DNA from: Larix sibirica
Taxonomy: Eukaryota > Streptophyta > Pinopsida > Pinales > Pinaceae
Reading direction: 5' to 3'
DNA: 26,191 nt
Assembly: GCA_004151065.3 (NCBI GenBank)
Contig: NWUY0300106042.1
Coordinates: 1 to 26,191 of the forward strand
The notes under the pieces: generated by a model
What the model was told of the DNA's origin: nothing
The model's database searches: none
What the model saw: the letters and a program-made list of their open reading frames with translations, nothing else
Shown: positions 1-10,481 of the stretch, one piece after another
Layout of the letters: each line of letters opens with the position of its first letter
How positions within the stretch are numbered: position 1 is the first letter of the stretch
Program-made: the position numbers and the translations under genes

Positions 1-1140
1 CATCATCATCTAATATATTATTCTTATCTATTATTCAATATGAGAGTCGGATTCGACTATTAACAGTCCAACCGGATACGGTTGCTGCATTTCCCAAGAA
101 TAAAAATATTCAAGAAAAGGGTGAGAGATATCTCCCTATTCCAAGGCATAAGAGGGTTCTTCCCTTTCTTCCAAACATGGGGATGAGAATAAACCTCATA
201 AAGAGGGTTAGGAAACCACATGTGGTAGCCTCGAGAGGGGTTAATGAATTTAGGAAAATCGGGTTTAATACTAATAATGTACACCAAAATATGAGGCTGG
301 TATGGGTATCATTAACATAGATACAGTTTAACATGGAAAACACCCACTACAGAGTTAAAGGATAAAGGATAGGAGGGAAATTACCTTAGAAAGTAATCAA
401 ATAAGTGGTCTAAGAGGAATATGGGAAGCCTTCTTTCCCCTCAAGGAAAAATATGTAGCCCCACCTATGGTGAAGATGTGAGATAAGGTTAAAAGAAAGA
501 GTAAAGAGGAGAATACACTCATAAGAGATAAGGATTGACATGAAATCCCAATGGAGTCATCAAAATCAAAATGTAGTGAACAAACTAACTCAAGCTACCA
601 CATGTAGCATGAGGAGGGGATGGAACACCACTATAACTTGCACACACCACTATATAAAGGAAAAGAGCGACTAGAGTCACCACTTGATTTATGGTAAAAT
701 AGAGGAAGTTATGACCTTTGGTCAACATGCAAGAAACGGCTCGAACAAGATCCTTAAAACAGTGCCTGATTTGTTTACAGTGTTTCTTACGGGAATAACT
801 GCCACTAAGTGAATGTTTCTGCTTGAAAAAGAGACTTCGTAATTAAAGTAAGCTAAATTCTTAAATGCAAAATCTCCAAAATCTGCTAAATATTTTAAAA
901 TTAAATTTTAATTCTATCTAATCTATCCTGCATGAGCAAATTTAAAATCTTAACAATTGAACAGAGCTGAATTATAGATAAATTATGACATAATCAGAGT
1001 TAATAAACAAAGTTAAATCATAATTATATCACATTAAAATTTTAATTATATCCACCTAAAAAAATTTAATTATATCCACCAAAATAATAATAAAGGAATT
1101 ATCACTATCTAAGAATATAATTGTGAAGACAGATTCATTC
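1..1140. other. AT-rich stretch with no recognisable gene
   Basis: No reading frame here resembles a family I know; the short frames on either strand have no domain signature. A TATA-like box (TATATAAAGG) lies near 651-660, followed by a GAGTCACCACTTGAT string that resembles sequence found in some plant LTRs, so part of the stretch may be old LTR. A 16-bp sequence is repeated with a 24-bp period at 1041-1056 and 1065-1080. A 10-bp tandem repeat (ATGTTAAAAT) follows at about 1156-1185. Otherwise I see nothing. Confidence 0.5.
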
Positions 1141-1210
1141 AACAGGTAATGGCTGATGTTAAAATATGTTAAAATATGTAAAATCAAAATCAGAAGGCCA
1201 AGGGCGACCA

Positions 1211-1906
1211 ACCGTAGGAAAGCTAGCATTTGTGGGAGAAGCCCAAGTATAATTACCTTCAAGGGAAGTGTTGGAAGCAGATGAAGCCTTAACAACAAGT
1301 TTTGGCAAGTTGACTGAAGTTCAAGACGATTTGCAGGATGGAGACCAGTAGGGCCTTTGTTTTGTGATCATGACAATTAATGGATTGAAGGTTTCCACAT
1401 TGGTGGACACAAGCGCCACCCATAGTTTTGTGAATAAGAAAACTACAAAAACACTTCATAGTAAGATTAAGGGCAACAAGACCACGTTCAAACTGGTGAA
1501 CTCGGTAATGAAGTCGATAACCAAGGTGGTTCATGCAGCCCCGATGAAGGTTGGATATTGGTATGGTAGAGTGGACTTGGTAGTGGCCCCATTGGATGAC
1601 CATTCGGTTGTCTTGAGGCAAGACTTCTTGAAGCTGGACAAGGCTATACCGGTGCCTTACAAGAATAGTTTGGTGTTCTTGGATGAAACCAAGATTTGGA
1701 GTTTGTCGATGACGGCGAGAAGGAAGTTGTGGTCCAATCCTAAGATGTCATCCATGCAGTTGGTTGAGACATTCAAGGTGCTCGCAGACATGACTTACAC
1801 CATCACACAACAACCGAAAGTAGAGGGCTCAGAAAAAGAGACCTTCGGTGTAGCAGAGAGTGTTGTTCAATGGATAATGGATCGGCAACGTTACAACTTC
1901 GGGTAG
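1211..1906 (+). pseudogene. Ty3/gypsy gag-protease remnant (retropepsin)
   Basis: From about 1340 the translation follows the plant gypsy aspartic protease (gag-asp_proteas/RVP_2 type). An INGLKVSTLVDTSATHSFV segment near 1379-1433 matches the usual 'inGk.v.aLvDtGAThsFv' active site. VVLRQDFLKL near 1606-1635 matches 'vvLGmdFL'. The catalytic D-T-G is D-T-S here, and the flap-side glycine is arginine, so the enzyme is probably dead. The frame is open from 1364 to 1906. Upstream it continues to 1211 with stops at about 1256 and 1352, likely the end of gag. In the intact family the enzyme cuts the Gag-Pol polyprotein inside retroelement particles. I found no convincing reverse transcriptase or integrase downstream, so pol is deleted or unrecognisable. 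Confidence 0.8.
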
Positions 1907-2535
1907 AGTCAATTGCGAAGAAGAACAAACAGTTGTGCTCTTCGGTTGACCATACGCAACATGTTGGAAAAAACACAGAGAATGCACCAACAGAGGCAAC
2001 AAAGGCCGTGGAAGAGAGCAATCCTAATGAGACAACCTGCGAACTGAGTGGCAATAGAGAAGTTGAAGTAGCCCAAGAAGTGGACTCTCTTGGGCAAGAA
2101 GGTGACCAAATCCTTGAGGAAGGGCAATACGATGAGGCACTTGCCTGATGGTGTGAATAGTTGGTAGAGGACTTGGTGGTAGATCCAAAGGAAGCCGAGG
2201 TGAATGAGGTGCTTCTGAAAAATACGGTGGTGGGTTGAGATGAGAGTGGAAGTGAAGACTTCCTAAACCGTGACGTCACATACATCATATACTTTTGTAC
2301 ATTGACCATCGGGATACCAGAGTCCCAACTAATGCCCAATAGATTAAGGAAGTGGGTTGTAGTCCAATAGAGATAGAGGGAGTCTTACTATACTTGGAGA
2401 GGAAGTGTCACACCATGGCGAGTCGGTTGAAGGAAGGTCTAGGGATGCGGAGACCACTTTGGGCACCCTTTGACATTGCGACGATCGATAGGATGAGAAG
2501 CATGTTTTGGAGATCTTAATGCACCTTGAAGGGGA
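1907..2535 (+). other. Acidic, decayed gypsy internal region
   Basis: This stretch follows the protease. A plus frame at 1870-2148 is rich in Glu, Thr and Asn, is low in complexity and has no domain I know. After 2150 the frames are broken. The end (2526-2535, TTGAAGGGGA) is purine-rich and could be the polypurine tract of the element. I assign it to the gypsy remnant only by position and strand. Confidence 0.4.
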
Positions 2536-4734
2536 TGTTGGAAAGGCTTAGCCACCTTTTGAAGAAATGAGAAATTCAGCAAGGCGATGAGCTAAGAGGA
2601 GACAACAACGTGTCGAGGTGATCGAGGCACCTTTGGTGATGATAGAGACTCGTGACTCTTGTTCGGATGCAATGGTAGGAAGTGTGAACCACCTTGCAAA
2701 CCATGTTGTAGAGGATGTGGACTTATGTAGGTTAGCTTTTGGGATTCCTAAATTTGAGCTAATAATGAGCCGATTAGAAGAAATGGGTTGTAGTCCTTTG
2801 AGAATGGAAGTAGCCTTGAAGTACTTGAGTAGCTGGCACAAGTCAGATGGGTGGATTGTTGGCAATTTTTTGGGTAGTGGCCTTGGGCACCACTTGATAT
2901 TCTACCAAGGATGAAAGTGAGCAGATCAGCTCACTACCTTTGGCACAGGTAGTGAGGTTGTAGGTACCTAGTAAGGGTGCTTTAGAAAATTAAACCAAGA
3001 AGATGTGGAAGGAATGAGGTGGGACCATGAAGTGGTGTCATGAATATGAATTGAATCACAGAAGACAGTTCAACAACAGTGAGGCAAAAGTGACATCTTT
3101 GCCTTAGTTTAGTAGGACTGCACGAGATAATTGAAGTGTGGAGGGAAAATACATTTTTGGACTTGATGAGGTTCGTTCTCGTGGGGTTGAGTGCGACGAT
3201 TGGATTAGCTACCCAACCAATTCAACACATGGGGATGCATAACGAACAGATACTTAATTGAATTGATTGAGTACTGAAGCAACATTGGGTTGAGAAGGGT
3301 GACGATTGGACGATTTGAGGATACTTCTTTAAAAAACTCAGTTGCGGAAACAATAGGCAGCACCAACATTGGAAAATAGTTTTCGAGGGTAGCCGGTTGG
3401 AGGCATTTTTTAGGACGACAGCAAATTGGATTGGGGTAAGATGTTATGGTCTTGGTGAGGAAGGCACGTTGACCATCACCCCTACTTGTGAAGAATCTTT
3501 GGAAGAATTGGCAAGTGATCGACCTTATGACAGATTGGGCATCTCGTGGAGGAGAGTGGGCATGGGACACTCACACCCATCAGTTGAACACCCATGTCAA
3601 GCGGGCAGTAGGGACTTAGCACAAGAAATCTAATAAAGCAGAATGGGAGTACAAGATGAATCAAACCCGACTTGGGATCCTAGGGGCTTGCTTTTTCACA
3701 AGTGGAGTTGGGAGTTGGGCATGTGGTGAGACACCCATGTCAAGTGGCAGAACATCTAGGCACATTGGTGGGCATGTAGACTTAGTGACACAATGAGGGG
3801 GTTCAACAAAGAGTGGAACAAAGACTATGTGGATGCTCCATGGGTAGCACTCTTGGTAGAGGGAGTCAAAATCTTCATTGGGAGAATCCCACATGAAGGC
3901 ATGATGACCCACTAGAGAGGAGGGCATGTGCACATATTGGAAAGGCTATGTGGAGCCATGGGTATGTTGGCATAGGGAGGATCCCCTACCAACAACATCA
4001 TAAGAAAAGCACCCAAGCATATGGAGGCTAGCTCTAGGAGAGGTGTGACCCTTGGGAGCACCCTTTAGCATGCTTGGGAAGGATATAAATGCAAAGAGGC
4101 ATTAGAGAGTTGAGGCATACAATTTTGGACACCACACAAGTGGTAAAGTGAGCAACAACAAGGCGTTAGTCTAAGGGAAGATGCACCTCAAGAGGAGGGT
4201 GTACCACAAGGAAAGACTGGGAAGACTTGGGTGCATCTTGGACTGGTGACATAGTCAAGAAAGAGTGAACAGGTGAGGAGGTGGACCTGCGGATGTGACA
4301 AGGATAATCTGCAAACGGAAGAGAAGCCATTATGAAGTGATAGGGTTGATTCTTAGGGTTCCTGTTGTAACCAAAGTAGCTGCCAATTTGGGCACACTCC
4401 CGGAGAAGAAACCAATCAACACTCTTCTAATTCTATTGTATTGTACTCTTTCACATTCTTGTATATTAGATCAACTTGGGCATGCTCCATTAAGGTGTCG
4501 ACACACTTGTGTTGTTATTTTATTGTGTACTCTTTTGGAATACATGTAACATATGAAACTTGAACTCAAGAATGACTAAGTGAATGCAAACAATTGTTAA
4601 GTGTGTAAGTGTGAAGGCGCAGTCTGCCAGGTTCCATCTTGGGTTGGTCTCACCACTGGGAGTGGTTCTTGGGAGGTGTCACATGGTAGGAAGAAGAACG
4701 GAAACCCCTAGTTTCTGGGTCAACCTTCCTAACA
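2536..4734 (+). mobile_element. Possible long 3' LTR of the gypsy remnant
   Basis: The stretch begins TGTTGGAAAGG directly after a purine-rich tract and ends CTTCCTAACA, giving an imperfect TG...CA terminal inverted repeat. A TATA box (TATAAAT, 4084-4090) lies about 650 bp before the right end, as expected for an LTR promoter followed by R and U5. Frames inside (2618-2914, 3397-3633, 4295-4549) have no recognisable domain. The repeat module M1 starts within about 12 bp of the right end. No partner LTR is visible, so both boundaries are inferred. The alternative is that this is just old intergenic or internal element sequence. Confidence 0.3.
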
Positions 4735-4816
4735 CCATGACAATTTCCTTCCATGAAGCATTTTCATAGATGAAACAATTAACCTTCAATTATTAGAAAA
4801 CTCAACAAATGCTTCA

Positions 4817-5068
4817 ATGCATTATTATACTATCAAAATTGGGTGGCCTTTTGTTGTGAATCAATTTCAATTTCAATTGAATATGTACATGCAAAAAGGA
4901 TTGAATGTAACATGGGACATGGATCTTCACGAAGAACAACTCAAAATTCTTGATGAAAATAATGGTAATCGTGTCTTTCTTATTGTTCTTGCAATGGTCC
5001 CCACAACTGGATTTATTTTTTCTCCTGTAATGGAATTCCTATATATTTGCTCCAAATTTGTGTTCTAA
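4817..5068 (+). pseudogene. Unidentified conserved frame in M1 (isolated copy)
   Basis: Open for 84 codons and readable upstream in the same frame to about 4780. It shares phrases with the frame at 13989-14498: PFVVNQFQFQ, then LQKGLNVT/MQKGLNVT, then D-L-Y/H-E-E-x-L-K-I. Farther on it reads TTGFIFSPVMEFL and CSKFVF before a stop. Amino-acid agreement between separated copies suggests descent from a coding exon. I do not recognise the family. It is on the strand opposite to the copia element that carries the other M1 copies. Confidence 0.45.
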
Positions 5069-5113
5069 AATTTGCAATCTCAAGCCAAATCTTAATGTTG
5101 TTGAATTCTTGGT

Positions 5114-5158
5114 TGGTAAGGTGGTGGCATTTCTATTCCTCTATCAAGGTTCAAATCC
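5114..5158 (+). promoter_or_regulatory. tRNA-like Pol III A and B boxes in M1 (copy 1)
   Basis: A box TGGTAAGGTGG (5114-5124; one mismatch to TRGYNNAGTGG). B box GGTTCAAATCC (5148-5158; fits GWTCRANNC). The two starts are 34 bp apart, normal for tRNA genes and tRNA-derived SINEs. No tRNA cloverleaf is evident, so a SINE head is more likely than a tRNA gene. Confidence 0.5.
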
Positions 5159-5464
5159 TACAGAGACATGTTTTCTCTTAGTGGTTAGGGGTAAGAGTTT
5201 CATTTCACTTGGAAGGTGAAATTTCTAAGAGAATTTGGTGGAATAGAAATCGCAATGGGATCAAATTTGAAGCTTTCATTTCCCTTCAAGACCTCTTTAG
5301 CCATTCATAGAAGGGTCGCTTAAATTATTTTCCATGCAAAAGAAAATTAAAATAAAAAATTGCTTGCCAATGATGAAGTCGGGATCGTTCCATATCATTG
5401 CTAATGAAGGGATACCACTCTTACAACCTATCAATAGTTAATTATTAAGAATAAATACTTGAAT

Positions 5465-5790
5465 CTAGGGTATAAATTTGTTGAGTTATATGCCTTACTA
5501 TCTAGTTCGGAGATAATATAATTGTTGACAATTTCTCAATTGATGATTTTTGGGGATTCTCTTCTTATCATAAAACAATTTCAACACGCTGGCTTTTTTC
5601 AGCCACTAGCGATTCATAATTGCATTCTCATCAAGATTGAGTGGAATATCCATTACATAAAAGAGCTCTCCTCTTGGCATATCCATAGGCATAATAATTG
5701 TTTGGATGATAAACTCGCTAACATAGGCACTCAATTAGACAAAGGTGTAATGATGTTAAACAATGATCTTCCACTACAAAAGTCGAACTA
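5465..5790 (+). pseudogene. RNase H domain remnant of a retroelement
   Basis: One frame, with a stop at 5519, reads FVELYALL, then LMIFGDSLLIIKQF, then SSWHIHRHNNCLDDKLANIG. This is the order of the plant RVT_3 RNase H domain: the acidic E of 'aEy.AL', the GDS aspartate, and the 'HI.R..N..AD.LAn.g' end with its aspartate. In the intact protein this activity removes RNA from the RNA:DNA hybrid during reverse transcription. The N-terminal strand with the first catalytic aspartate (usually FDGA) is not visible upstream, so the domain is truncated. It is probably the tail of a plus-strand retroelement that continues to about 7130. Confidence 0.75.
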
Positions 5791-6133
5791 GTAACTCTAA
5801 TGAAGGGTATGTGTGTATACCTCCCCCTCTTCATCCAACATTTGGAAGGGGTGTAATGTGTTTTTTGAAATTTGATTTAATTGCAAAAAAGATTTTTTTG
5901 TGCATGAATCGGTGTGGAACATGGCCATGCAATCCCATAGACAACCTATCGATATATGCCATTTATTTCACACATTTCTCACTTCTTATCCCTATGTGTT
6001 CTTGGTTCGTCACACCATCATTACTCTAGTTCGCTCACTGGTAATTATGTATCATAATGCGAAATCTTGGAGAGAGGGTGGGATAAATCTAGGATCAATG
6101 ATGGCTTCGGGGTATTATTATGGTTTGTATTAG
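5791..6133 (+). other. Spacer between RNase H and next decayed frame
   Basis: Short overlapping frames only (such as 5900-6133), with no domain signature. By position it is 3' sequence of the same plus-strand retroelement remnant. I see nothing else in it. Confidence 0.35.
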
Positions 6134-6863
6134 GTGACTCAACTTGGGTTTGAAGCAGTGGATATTCTCCTTTTGTGTTTTGGTATTTGTTTTAAGGTGG
6201 TTAAGGTTCGATCATTAAAAAAACGTGAGGTTTCTTGGTTGTGGTTTGAAATTTGTTGCAAGGAAATAAACCAAGGGTTGTTAAGGGAAGGCAAGGGCTC
6301 CTGCCAGTGGTTTGGTATTTGTGTAATGGTGGATGAATTTGGGTTGCTTAGAAATTCAATTGTAGGTCATCAATGGAAAATGGAGGTGGATAGGAGGATG
6401 ACGGGTGTTATGAAAGCTAGCAGGGCTAATATCATGGCTCGGGTGTTCCTTCCTAATTTAGAGATTGCGATGGAGGGCGGTCAAGGTGGTGTGGTGGAAC
6501 TCAAGCATGCATCAGGGGAAATTGTAGGAATGCATAAATCAATTGGTTGATTTGGGGGGAAGCTCGAGAGAATCAAGCAAATGTTGGAAAGGATTATTTG
6601 TCAAGTGGAGTTGGAAGAGTAGGTTCGTGGCAGGCTTGAAAATCAAGTGGAGGTGCATGAAGAGAAGTTAACTCAATTAGCTCTAGACCAAGACCAATAC
6701 CAAACTTTAATCCATGAGCTTGTGTTTGGTCGTCAGTCAAGTGTGGGTGATTTCTCCAACTCCAATGCTATGGAAATGGACACAGTGTAGTAGATTGCTC
6801 TTGCCAAGTTCAAGGAATTCATTTGTCCTCAGCTGGAGGATGAAGAGCATAATCAACCTACCT
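6134..6863 (+). pseudogene. Decayed frame with coiled-coil-like end, retroelement 3' part
   Basis: A single frame runs about 730 bp, interrupted only by stops (6548-6550, one near 6620, a double stop near 6788). The second part has heptad-like, charged sequence: KLERIKQMLERIICQ, then LENQVEVHEEKLTQLA, suggesting a former coiled coil. I do not recognise the protein. It lies downstream of the RNase H remnant on the same strand, and an A-rich end with a run of seven A follows at about 7123-7129, so it may be the 3' portion of a LINE-like element or a passenger gene in one. It is not functional as it stands. Confidence 0.4.
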
Positions 6864-7129
6864 AAGGTCTTATTGGGTTGGTTTAGTGTTGTTAGTCTAT
6901 GTTTTTTCATTATGTATTGATGTTAGGACAATTTGCTAGAAGTTATAGGAGTTAGAATATTTGGTTGTTTCTTTTTCTAGTCTGTATTTTTAAGGTTGAG
7001 GCTTATTTGAAGCTCGTGTTTCATGATTATGGCGTTTTGTGCTAGAATTGTAATGTTGTTCTTTCGGGCTGCTAAGGATTTCATCAACTTCTTTAATATA
7101 ATCATCTTAACCATTTACGTTAAAAAAAT

Positions 7130-8440
7130 ACTTGAAGTCTTAGGGGAAATGTCTTTATGAATTTCAAAGTTTTATAATATATCATTGATACAAGAACTTA
7201 GTAGTTGGTAAGTGGTACTGGTTCCTTTTAGAACTTATTTACCTTAACTTTCCATGTAGATAGATTGTTACACTTGTGGCTATCGATTCCAATGTTGGTC
7301 ATACGTTAATATACCTATAGTTGTTTATCTCGATGTTGAACCCCATATTCAAATCAATGAACATTACATTAATTGTAAAACATGTTCAAGAAGCTTTCCC
7401 AAATAGTTGATCTTGAGCTACAAAATTATGTTGAAGAAATGCTCTTTCAATTGAATGTTTTCTTCAATGATTGTATTCACAAGGATTTCTATTGGTGTAT
7501 CATACTAGTAAGTAGTTATTGAAATGATATTTTAAGGAGATTGCGTTTGGTGAAGCGGGAATTTGATTATGCATTTGTGCCATTGAAACCTAGTTTCCAT
7601 GAAACTTATGAATATAATTTATATTGTGACAATTAATCGTAGGTAAAATTAAATTGACATATTTTCCATAACATAGTTTCATATTTTTTAACAACTATAA
7701 CTTTTCTTGAATAGCTTGAGCACCAATCTCAAAATTGGATATCAAAACCTCATTAATCTTCCATTTGACCATTATGAGGACTCCTAATGGGCTCAAATTA
7801 GAGTGATTTGAATGCATCCCATAAAAATAAAATGGATATCTAGTTGAGGTTCCAAATGATTGTTATTGTTACTAGATGTTTAGACTATAAATTCTTCCTA
7901 AAATTATTCATGTAAACTTCTTGAATTTCTAGAGTGAAAAGTGTTTGTACTTTTTCTTGGTTATGTTAGACACAAGATTGTTTCATTCAAGCATAAATTA
8001 TATCTTTCAAGCATTATGTATGTGTTTAAAAGATTCAAGAAGCCAATACCCATCGTGTTTTGGGATTTATGTGGTACTTGCTTCGATTGAATAATATCAT
8101 TCTCTTGTATTTATCCCCACACCCAAATAAAAAGGCATGCTTTTGTTTAAACCACTATATATACATTCAACTTGTTTTACAATTATATTTCAAAATTAAG
8201 CAATGCACATATGTTCAAAATATTATAATTCAATCTTTAATGATTGCTTGATCAAATTTTACATATATGTGGGTAAAGCTAAAGTCTTTAAAAAAATAGC
8301 ACACTTTAACACTATTCTTAATATAAGGGCAACCATTAATATTAGGGCACATTATTTTTGTTTTGGTGAAATGGATCTCATTTTTTGTTTTGTAAAATGA
8401 AAATTATTGTTTATTTTAACTTATCAGTACAGAAGGGTGA
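7130..8440. other. AT-rich intergenic stretch, no gene seen
   Basis: Read on both strands, this shows only short frames (such as 8060-8251 and 8203-8400) without motifs. No LTR ends, tandem arrays or RNA gene features were found. It probably consists of older repeat DNA that can no longer be recognised. Confidence 0.5.
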
Positions 8441-8477
8441 GACCAATAATAGTCCTTCCAATTGAAATATAACCCTG

Positions 8478-9185
8478 CTAGCATATTAGTAGAAGGATTA
8501 CTTTCATGCTTTGAGGTATCTCCTTCATTGTAACTTATCAAATTTGATCCCTACTAGCATATTAGTAGAAGGACTACTTTCATGCTTTGAGGTATCTCGT
8601 TCATTGTAGTATCCCACATTGGAACTTGCACTTCTTGAGTAGAAGGATCTATCAAAAAAATTTCCTTATAGATTTTTTACTATGGATTGTTGTAATTGTA
8701 ACTATTTTGATGGCCCTTACCAGGCCAACCTCACTTTTCTTTTCTTACAAGCACACAAGATACACTTCCTCCCTCTAATGTACAACTGATCAAACAAACA
8801 CTAGAAGAGAAAGATTGGCTTCTAAGGTCTGGAATATCATGTACCTCCTATAATAAATCATCAAAATAGGGTTTAATAGTCTAGTTTTCAAGTCAATGTG
8901 TGAGTAGAATAATGTGGACCACAATGACTCCAATATTGTATCATCTTCTGCAATTTGAATTAATATTTTTATCATAAAATATACTTATGATTTATCCAAT
9001 AAGGCAAGGTATAGGGAATTGAAAATCGTTAAAATCAGCGAATGGACATCCTAAAAAAACTCACTTCTATTAGCTTCATGAATAGATTCATATGTAGGGG
9101 ACATCATTTGGAAGATATAATGTATGGAATTGGAAAGGTAGAGAAAACTTCTATTTTATAGAAAGGCCCATGTTCTACTATCGGC
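8478..9185 (-). repeat. Module M2, unit U3
   Basis: Aligns by eye, almost end to end, with 12086-12739 in unit U2; only its first part recurs in U1 (14867-15148). Here alone the edge is tandemly duplicated: 8478-8532 recurs at 8554-8608 (55 bp, period 76, two mismatches). The minus strand carries a frame at 8790-8975 that aligns with 12388-12591: LWSTLFYSHIDLKTRLLNP here against LWSTLFRSPIDLKTRLLNP there. The frame is not recognised but its protein-level agreement suggests old coding sequence. M2 lies just downstream of the TADA1-like exon in element orientation. Confidence 0.75.
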
Positions 9186-9662
9186 CTATAGGATTTGAAA
9201 ACATATATTTTCCATACACAAGGGTCGATGCCTATTTAGTTCCATGGCTATTTTATGATCAAGAAATGAAAATGACAGTTGAAAAATATCTTGACCCGAC
9301 CTTCCCTTTAAGTGTATACAATACTTTATCAATCTCTTCAAGAAGGCATTCAATCCATGGTTGAATACATTAGCAAAATCTTCACTCACACCTTGCAAGG
9401 CCATGGATTCTACCACATGTTCCATCCACCTATGAAGACTCATTGTAGGAGGCAATTAAGAACCATCAAGATACCCATGTTCTTCAACCAATTGACCATT
9501 ACTCAATAAGATACTACAAGGTGGTCTCCTAGCAAATACAATACTTCTTCAATGGAATGGTATTCCAAGAGGGGCACTCAATTTCTTGTCAATTAAAATA
9601 TCTACCTCGTTAAGTACTTCCTCATTTCCCACATACACTACCTCAATTCCAACTTCATCTCC
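9186..9662 (-). pseudogene. TADA1/Hfi1-like SAGA subunit fragment, captured
   Basis: One minus-strand frame of 159 codons with two stops and no frameshift. In order it shows SAPLGIPFH (about residues 29-37), RWMEHVVESMALQGVSEDF, NVFNHGLNAFLKRLIKYC, then DHKIAMELN and MENIC before the stop. This is the C-terminal pattern of plant SAGA-Tad1 proteins: APLG.P; L..R.e......gl..v......ln.GL..ylkrLI..C; DF..aMELN...LGEDWP...EKIC. The intact protein is a structural subunit of the SAGA histone acetyltransferase coactivator in the nucleus. Here the 'LGEDW' residues are lost and the N-terminal half is absent. The frame starts right after a TTTCAG acceptor, with intron-like sequence upstream. Truncated copia gag lies upstream on the same strand, so this is host sequence carried by an LTR element. 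Confidence 0.82.
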
Positions 9663-10052
9663 TGAAACTTACTCTGGATATGGATACAATATCAAACTAG
9701 GAATAAAAATTCCAAAAAATGTCATTGTACTTGACCTTGACAACATGATCTTTATAAACTAGACAACAAGCAAATTCTCAGTCATTTCAATTGAATTCAC
9801 ATGAAAATGACATGGTTGAAAGGAATGTATCTTAAGCAACTTTCTAGTTAAATAAACCAAAACCGATAGAGAAATCAAATAATAAAAATTAAAACATTAA
9901 GGGTACATGTTAAGCCCTAGAGAAGGAGTAATCCTTGATTTTAACTTGGGAACTAAATAGAAAACAAACAACCACCATCAAAATTTAGAAAGCACACAAG
10001 GTAGAAACAATATTATCCATTGAGATATGTGCCCTGTTTATTTAATTTGAAT
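9663..10052 (-). other. Intron-like sequence of the captured gene, unit U3
   Basis: This AT-rich stretch lies between the gag break (after SLVN) and the TADA1-like exon. On the minus strand it ends in TTTCAG directly before the exon frame and has stops in all frames, as expected for an intron. The same stretch recurs at about 15906-16308 between gag and exon in unit U1, so it belonged to the common ancestor. If it is an intron, the host gene was captured as DNA or unspliced RNA. Confidence 0.5.
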
Positions 10053-10334
10053 ATTTACCAGGGACTTAGATTGATAAAAAGTCCCTAATACATCCCATAA
10101 TTCCTAGTTGTAGCTTCTCTTGATACATTTAGTTGAATGGCATAAGCATATCACACTCTTGTCCTTCCTATATAACTTCGTCCAATCTATCATTGCCATA
10201 CAAATAGGTACAGTACTGAGATCTACAACAATCCACTTTTATTTATTTACAAGAAGGTCCTCCATCTTGATCTTCCATAACTCAAAACCATAACCATTAA
10301 ATTTCTCAATCTTGATTCTAGAATTGCTTTCCAT
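10053..10334 (-). pseudogene. Ty1/copia gag N-terminal fragment, unit U3
   Basis: The frame of 94 codons starts at an ATG and reads IKIEKFNGYGFELWKIKMEDLL, then WIVVDL, then ELWDVLGTFYQSKSLVN. These are the hallmark phrases of plant copia Gag (DUF4219/UBN2 region: 'kFdG.nf.lWk..m..lL', 'W.vvd', 'LWdkLg.lYqskSLvNkl'). Gag packages element RNA into particles. There are two stops (codons 32 and 77). Similarity ends exactly after SLVN, where the family continues 'KLFLRKKLY'; from there the sequence is the captured host DNA. The start lies about 135 bp downstream of the primer binding site, normal for copia. Confidence 0.85.
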
Positions 10335-10467
10335 TCCCTTTCATACAAGAATCATTGCCACAGAATTCCCACTGAAACTAGGTTGAACATAAACCCAAAT
10401 AAACTTTCTCCATCAAGAACAAGCTAAAGCCTAGCGAAAAATGCATCCCCTTGAAACCAATAACCTC

Positions 10468-10479
10468 ACTCTGATACCA
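10468..10479 (-). other. Primer binding site, tRNA-iMet, LTR-a
   Basis: The minus strand reads TGGTATCAGAGT, starting two bases after the LTR end (CTTACA-TT-TGGTATC). It matches the complement of the 3' end of plant initiator Met tRNA (TGGTATCAGAGC) in 11 of 12 bases. This fixes the strand and the LTR boundary of the element. Confidence 0.88.
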
Positions 10480-10481
10480 AA

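Larger units (their letters stand above)
4746..5262. repeat. Module M1, isolated copy
   Basis: Shares long, obvious similarity with 11524-12080 and 14281-14866 in the array to the right, in the same orientation; for example, TCAATTTCAATTTCAA occurs in all three. It contains a plus-strand reading frame (4817-5068) and tRNA-like A and B boxes. Relative to the other copies it lacks about 30-50 bp after the B box, where CTTAGTGG runs straight into TTAGGGGTAAGAG. Module M2, which follows M1 in the array, does not follow it here. Confidence 0.8.

Noticed and set aside
3397-3633. Plus frame as gypsy integrase or chromodomain
   Set aside because: No HHCC, DDE or chromodomain residues could be placed, so I left it within the possible LTR.
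5114-5158. A true tRNA gene at the A and B boxes
   Set aside because: The flanks do not form an acceptor stem or a clear anticodon arm, and the segment repeats as part of a larger module.
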